Assembly: GCF_026626635.1 (NCBI RefSeq)
Contig: NZ_JAPNKA010000001.1
Location: 7,874,001-7,938,000, forward strand
Direction: 5' to 3'
Source of the DNA: Archangium lansingense
Lineage (GTDB): Bacteria; Myxococcota; Myxococcia; Myxococcales; Myxococcaceae
DNA length: 64,000 nucleotides
The notes beneath the pieces are model-generated. The model saw only the letters and a list, made by a program, of their open reading frames with translations, was not told the origin of the DNA and ran no database searches. The translations under genes were made by a program, and so were the position numbers. Positions 61,396 through 64,000 of this stretch are shown one piece after another (position 1 is the stretch's first letter; every line of letters starts with the position of its first letter).

Positions 61396-61994
61396 CGATT
61401 TTTGACCGCATCACCGAAGTGCAAGAGTTCCTCGGGAAGAACCGAGAACATGCTCAGTCTCCCGAGGAGAAGGAATTGTTTCTCCTCGCCATCGACGCGC
61501 TCTGGTTCGTCTGGCGGAATGGCCAGTCTTATGAGTTCGAGAGTTATCGCAAAGACGTCGAATCCAAGGCCCCCCCCCGAGTCATCGCCTCATTCAACAC
61601 GCGGGACGAGGCGGAGGCCTGGCTCAGTGCGCAACCTGAGCCACCTGATTTGGCCTGCGTGTTGATCGCTGACGAATACCACGTCGTCCTGTCTTCTCGA
61701 GACCGTAGCCGCCGCTCACTCGCCCCAGATTCCGGACTTGAATACTACATCGAGGAGATGACGAAAAACGGCCTCCCTCCGGCGGTGGCTACGTTCAATA
61801 CTCGCGAGGAGGCAGACGCTTGGTTTAATGGGCAGTCAGATCCGCTGGCACAAACCGTCATACAGATTGGCGGCGAGCACCATCTCGCGGTGTATTACCG
61901 AAACATCAATCGCCGCGCCATTTTCCCCTTCTCGATTGTCGAGAGACTCCATGCGAGGAGGAAAAGGAGAGAGCAGGAAGGGGCGGGAGAATAG
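61392..61994 (+). CDS. Cytosolic partner protein with two tandem 55-residue repeats
   Basis: 200 residues from a GTG at 61,392 that overlaps the lipoprotein stop. After an N-terminal helical region there are two clear internal repeats. The first is PPRVIASFNTRDEAEAWLSAQ..EYHVVLSSRDRSRRSL; the second is PPAVATFNTREEADAWFNGQ..EHHLAVYYRNINRRAI. No signal peptide, so it is cytoplasmic. I recall similar proteins as a multigene family in myxobacteria, usually next to lipoproteins. An immunity or binding function for its coupled neighbour is an inference. Confidence 0.65.
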   Translation: MTIFDRITEVQEFLGKNREHAQSPEEKELFLLAIDALWFVWRNGQSYEFESYRKDVESKAPPRVIASFNTRDEAEAWLSAQPEPPDLACVLIADEYHVVLSSRDRSRRSLAPDSGLEYYIEEMTKNGLPPAVATFNTREEADAWFNGQSDPLAQTVIQIGGEHHLAVYYRNINRRAIFPFSIVERLHARRKRREQEGAGE

Positions 61995-62258
61995 AGGCGG
62001 CGGACCCCATAACAGGCGCTCGGTTACCGGGCGGCTAGTGACCCGCCGGAGCTATCCGAGCCGGATGATGCGGTGGTGGTTGGGCGGAACAGCGTGCCTG
62101 ATGGCGACCCCCTCAAAGGAATCCGCCGCCCCCCGGTCGCCCAGGGCGTCGACTACGAGGAAACGGCGGCGTTGAAGATACGGCCCATGTCTCCCCGCGA
62201 GAGGGACACGGGCCTTGGTGTTTCTGGCGCCCGGGAAGCCAAACTGGAAGATCAGCCG

Positions 62259-62290
62259 GGGCCGCGGCGAAGGACGTCTCGCCGCGGCCC
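62259..62290. terminator. GC-rich hairpin between convergent genes
   Basis: A perfect 12-bp stem (GGGCCGCGGCGA / TCGCCGCGGCCC) with an 8-nt loop, 28 bp past the 3' end of the minus-strand repeat protein and 265 bp past the plus-strand gene. The rest of 61,995-62,317 holds nothing I can support. Confidence 0.5.
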
Positions 62291-62317
62291 TCACTTGCCT
62301 GGAAATGACGCCGGCGA

Positions 62318-64000
62318 CTACCGGCGCTTCACCTTCACCTCGAAGTCACAGGTAGCGCAGTTGCCCGCCGCATCGGTCGCCTTCACCCGGACCTGCGTCG
62401 TCCCGAGCCGGAAGGTGGACCCGGACGGGTGGCTGTAGCGCACCCACGGCGAGGACACCGCGTCCGTCGCCTCCGCGGCCGGATACTCCACCACCACGTG
62501 CTTGCCGTCCTTCAACCACACCGTCCGGTCCTTCGGGCACTTGAGACGGGGCGGCCGGGTGTCCTCCACCTTCACCTTGAAGGTGCAGCTCGCGCTGTTG
62601 CCGCCCACGTCCGTCGCGGTAGCCGTCACCCGCGTGGTGCCGAGCGAGAAGGTACTGCCGGGCTCGTGGCTGTAGCGGATGGCGGGGCAGCGGGTGGTGT
62701 CGTCCTCGGCCCGCGCGGGAGGGAAACGCACGGAGGCGCCATACGCATCCGTCGCCTCCTTCACCACGTGGTCCGGGCAAGAGATGCGGGGCGCGCGCGA
62801 GTCAGACAGCGCCGAGCGCGAGAGGCTCCACGGCTCCACACCATGGACACCGTCATCGGCGGTGAAGAGGACGTGGCCTCCACTCTCGATGAAGCTCCCC
62901 GGGAAGGAGCCCTCCGGCCCGGAACGGATGTCCTGCAGCAGGAAGGTACCCACCTCCGTCCCGTCGCTGCGCCACAACTCCACGCCGCTGACTCCATCAT
63001 CCGCGCCGAACAGGAGCCGCCCGCCCACCGCGAAGAACTCCGGAAAGAAGGGGATGCCACTCGCCGGTCCCGGGTTGATGTCCCGGACGAGCTCCGTGCC
63101 CTCCGCCGTACCGTCGCTGCGCCACAGCTCCCCGCCGGAGACCCCATCGTTGGCGTCGAAGAAGGCCGTGCGGCCGATGGTGGCGATGTTCCCCGCGACA
63201 CCACTCGCCGGTCCCGGATTGAGATCCACGACGAGCCGCGTACCCGCTGGCGTCCCGTCCGTCACCCACAGCTCGCGGCCGTTGATGCCATCGTCAGCGT
63301 GGAAGTAGGCCCGTCCGCCGGAGGCGGGAAAGGGCCCGAAGGGGAACGAGCTGCCTGGCCCGGACCGGATGTCCGCGAGGAGCATCGTCCCCTCCTCCGT
63401 CCCGTCCGTCACCCACAGCTCATTGCCGTGGGCGGCATCCGTGGCGATGAAGACGATGCCTCCCCGCACGGGCGTGAAGCCGATGGCGCTCGAGCCCTCC
63501 GAGCCGGGATTGATGTCCTTCAGCAGCCGGGTCCTCCGGGGAGTCCCGTCGCTGACCCATGGCTCGCCCCCGTGGATGCCGTCATCGGCGTTGAAGAAGA
63601 GCGTCCCGCCCACCCGCACGGGACCGAAAGGGGCGCCCGAGCTCTCCGGGCCGGCCTTGATGTCCTTGACGAGGAAGGTGTCCTCCGCCGTGCCGTCGCT
63701 CACCCACGGCTCGTCCCCGTGAACGCCGTCATTGGCCCGGAAGAAGAGCTTCCCGCCTCCCGCGGAGATGAGGAACGACGGAAAGGAGCTCCCCGGACCC
63801 GGGTTGATGTCCTTGACGAGCCGGGTGCCCTCTTCCGTCCCATCGCTCGTCCACAGCTCGGCGCCGATGAGCCCATCCGTGGCCGGGAAGAAGAAGTCTC
63901 CGCCGACCACGGTGGAGTTGAAATCAACGTCGGTGACGAGGAACGAGGATCCCGGGCCGGGGTTGATGTCCTTCAGCAGCCGGGTTCCCCCGGGAGTGCC
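62318..64000 (-). CDS. ELWxSDGT-repeat protein with HYR domains (5' end outside window)
   Basis: The frame is open from the window edge to the stop at 62,318 (at least 561 residues). It has about eight repeats of roughly 48 residues built on ELWVSDGTxxGTxLVxDINPGxxSS and FxADDGVxGxE, a beta-propeller-like repeat found in secreted bacterial proteins. The last 165 residues hold two HYR (hyalin) domains (CPDHVVKEATDAYGASVRFPPA; FSLGTTRVTATATDVGGNSASCTFKVKV), which are Ig-like adhesion modules. It is probably an exported surface or adhesion protein, but its N-terminus and signal are not visible. Confidence 0.8.
   Translation of the reverse strand, partial: GTPGGTRLLKDINPGPGSSFLVTDVDFNSTVVGGDFFFPATDGLIGAELWTSDGTEEGTRLVKDINPGPGSSFPSFLISAGGGKLFFRANDGVHGDEPWVSDGTAEDTFLVKDIKAGPESSGAPFGPVRVGGTLFFNADDGIHGGEPWVSDGTPRRTRLLKDINPGSEGSSAIGFTPVRGGIVFIATDAAHGNELWVTDGTEEGTMLLADIRSGPGSSFPFGPFPASGGRAYFHADDGINGRELWVTDGTPAGTRLVVDLNPGPASGVAGNIATIGRTAFFDANDGVSGGELWRSDGTAEGTELVRDINPGPASGIPFFPEFFAVGGRLLFGADDGVSGVELWRSDGTEVGTFLLQDIRSGPEGSFPGSFIESGGHVLFTADDGVHGVEPWSLSRSALSDSRAPRISCPDHVVKEATDAYGASVRFPPARAEDDTTRCPAIRYSHEPGSTFSLGTTRVTATATDVGGNSASCTFKVKVEDTRPPRLKCPKDRTVWLKDGKHVVVEYPAAEATDAVSSPWVRYSHPSGSTFRLGTTQVRVKATDAAGNCATCDFEVKVKRR

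Noticed and set aside
62052..62438. Short frames in the 61,995-62,317 gap as genes.
   Set aside because: They overlap the terminator hairpin and the repeat protein 3' end, have no ribosome site, and encode no recognisable pattern.

Overview
This window looks like a high-GC myxobacterial chromosome, most likely suborder Cystobacterineae (Cystobacter/Archangium/Melittangium-like). The evidence is the very high GC, large exported RHS proteins, many Cys-rich lipoproteins with lipoboxes, an FHA-GGDEF protein, and a mixed NRPS/PKS locus built in the myxobacterial style. The placement is an inference from gene content. I saw no rRNA, tRNA or CRISPR.

Layout. (1) 1-25,700 is an accessory island of polymorphic toxins. 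It holds three RHS genes, all on the minus strand, each followed by small candidate immunity genes. RHS1 (1,177-7,038) ends in a HExxH putative metallopeptidase. RHS2 (9,091-13,650) ends in a His/Cys domain resembling the LRAT/NlpC fold. RHS1 and RHS2 share a nearly identical core and overlap their immunity genes by ATGA. Two copies of an acyltransferase 3' end flank the RHS1 unit. RHS2 has lost its 5' end to a 3.1-kb IS21-family element, which itself sits in the remnant of a second IS21-type element and beside an IS701-like transposase. RHS3 (19,816-25,632) is a SpvB-like protein with seven 162-bp VCBS/FG-GAP repeats.

(2) 25,789-43,331 is a minus-strand biosynthetic operon transcribed from a strong candidate promoter at 43,560-43,588. 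In order it encodes FAAL-ACP-C-A(with embedded luciferase-like monooxygenase)-PCP, KS-AT-KR-ACP, KS-AT-ACP fused to a GT4 glycosyltransferase, a type II thioesterase, a small ferredoxin-like-fold protein and a JmjC/cupin_8 oxygenase. The adenylation code reads as glycine. The KR has lost its catalytic Tyr, and no releasing TE is present in cis. The predicted product is a fatty-acyl-glycyl diketide extension that is oxidised and probably glycosylated.

(3) 43,696-47,527 carries an ALG10-like membrane glucosyltransferase, a divergent ALG5-like polyprenyl-phosphate glycosyltransferase and an MFS exporter. These could add a lipid-linked sugar to the product, or serve the envelope.

(4) 47,704-64,000 is more ordinary: a DUF6798 membrane protein, two MacB/FtsX-type permeases, FHA-GGDEF, a large lipoprotein, a DciA-like protein, a CAP-domain protein, a small Cys protein and a soluble lytic transglycosylase. 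It then holds a lipoprotein/partner pair that may be another toxin-immunity-like unit, and ends in a repeat protein with HYR domains that runs off the window.
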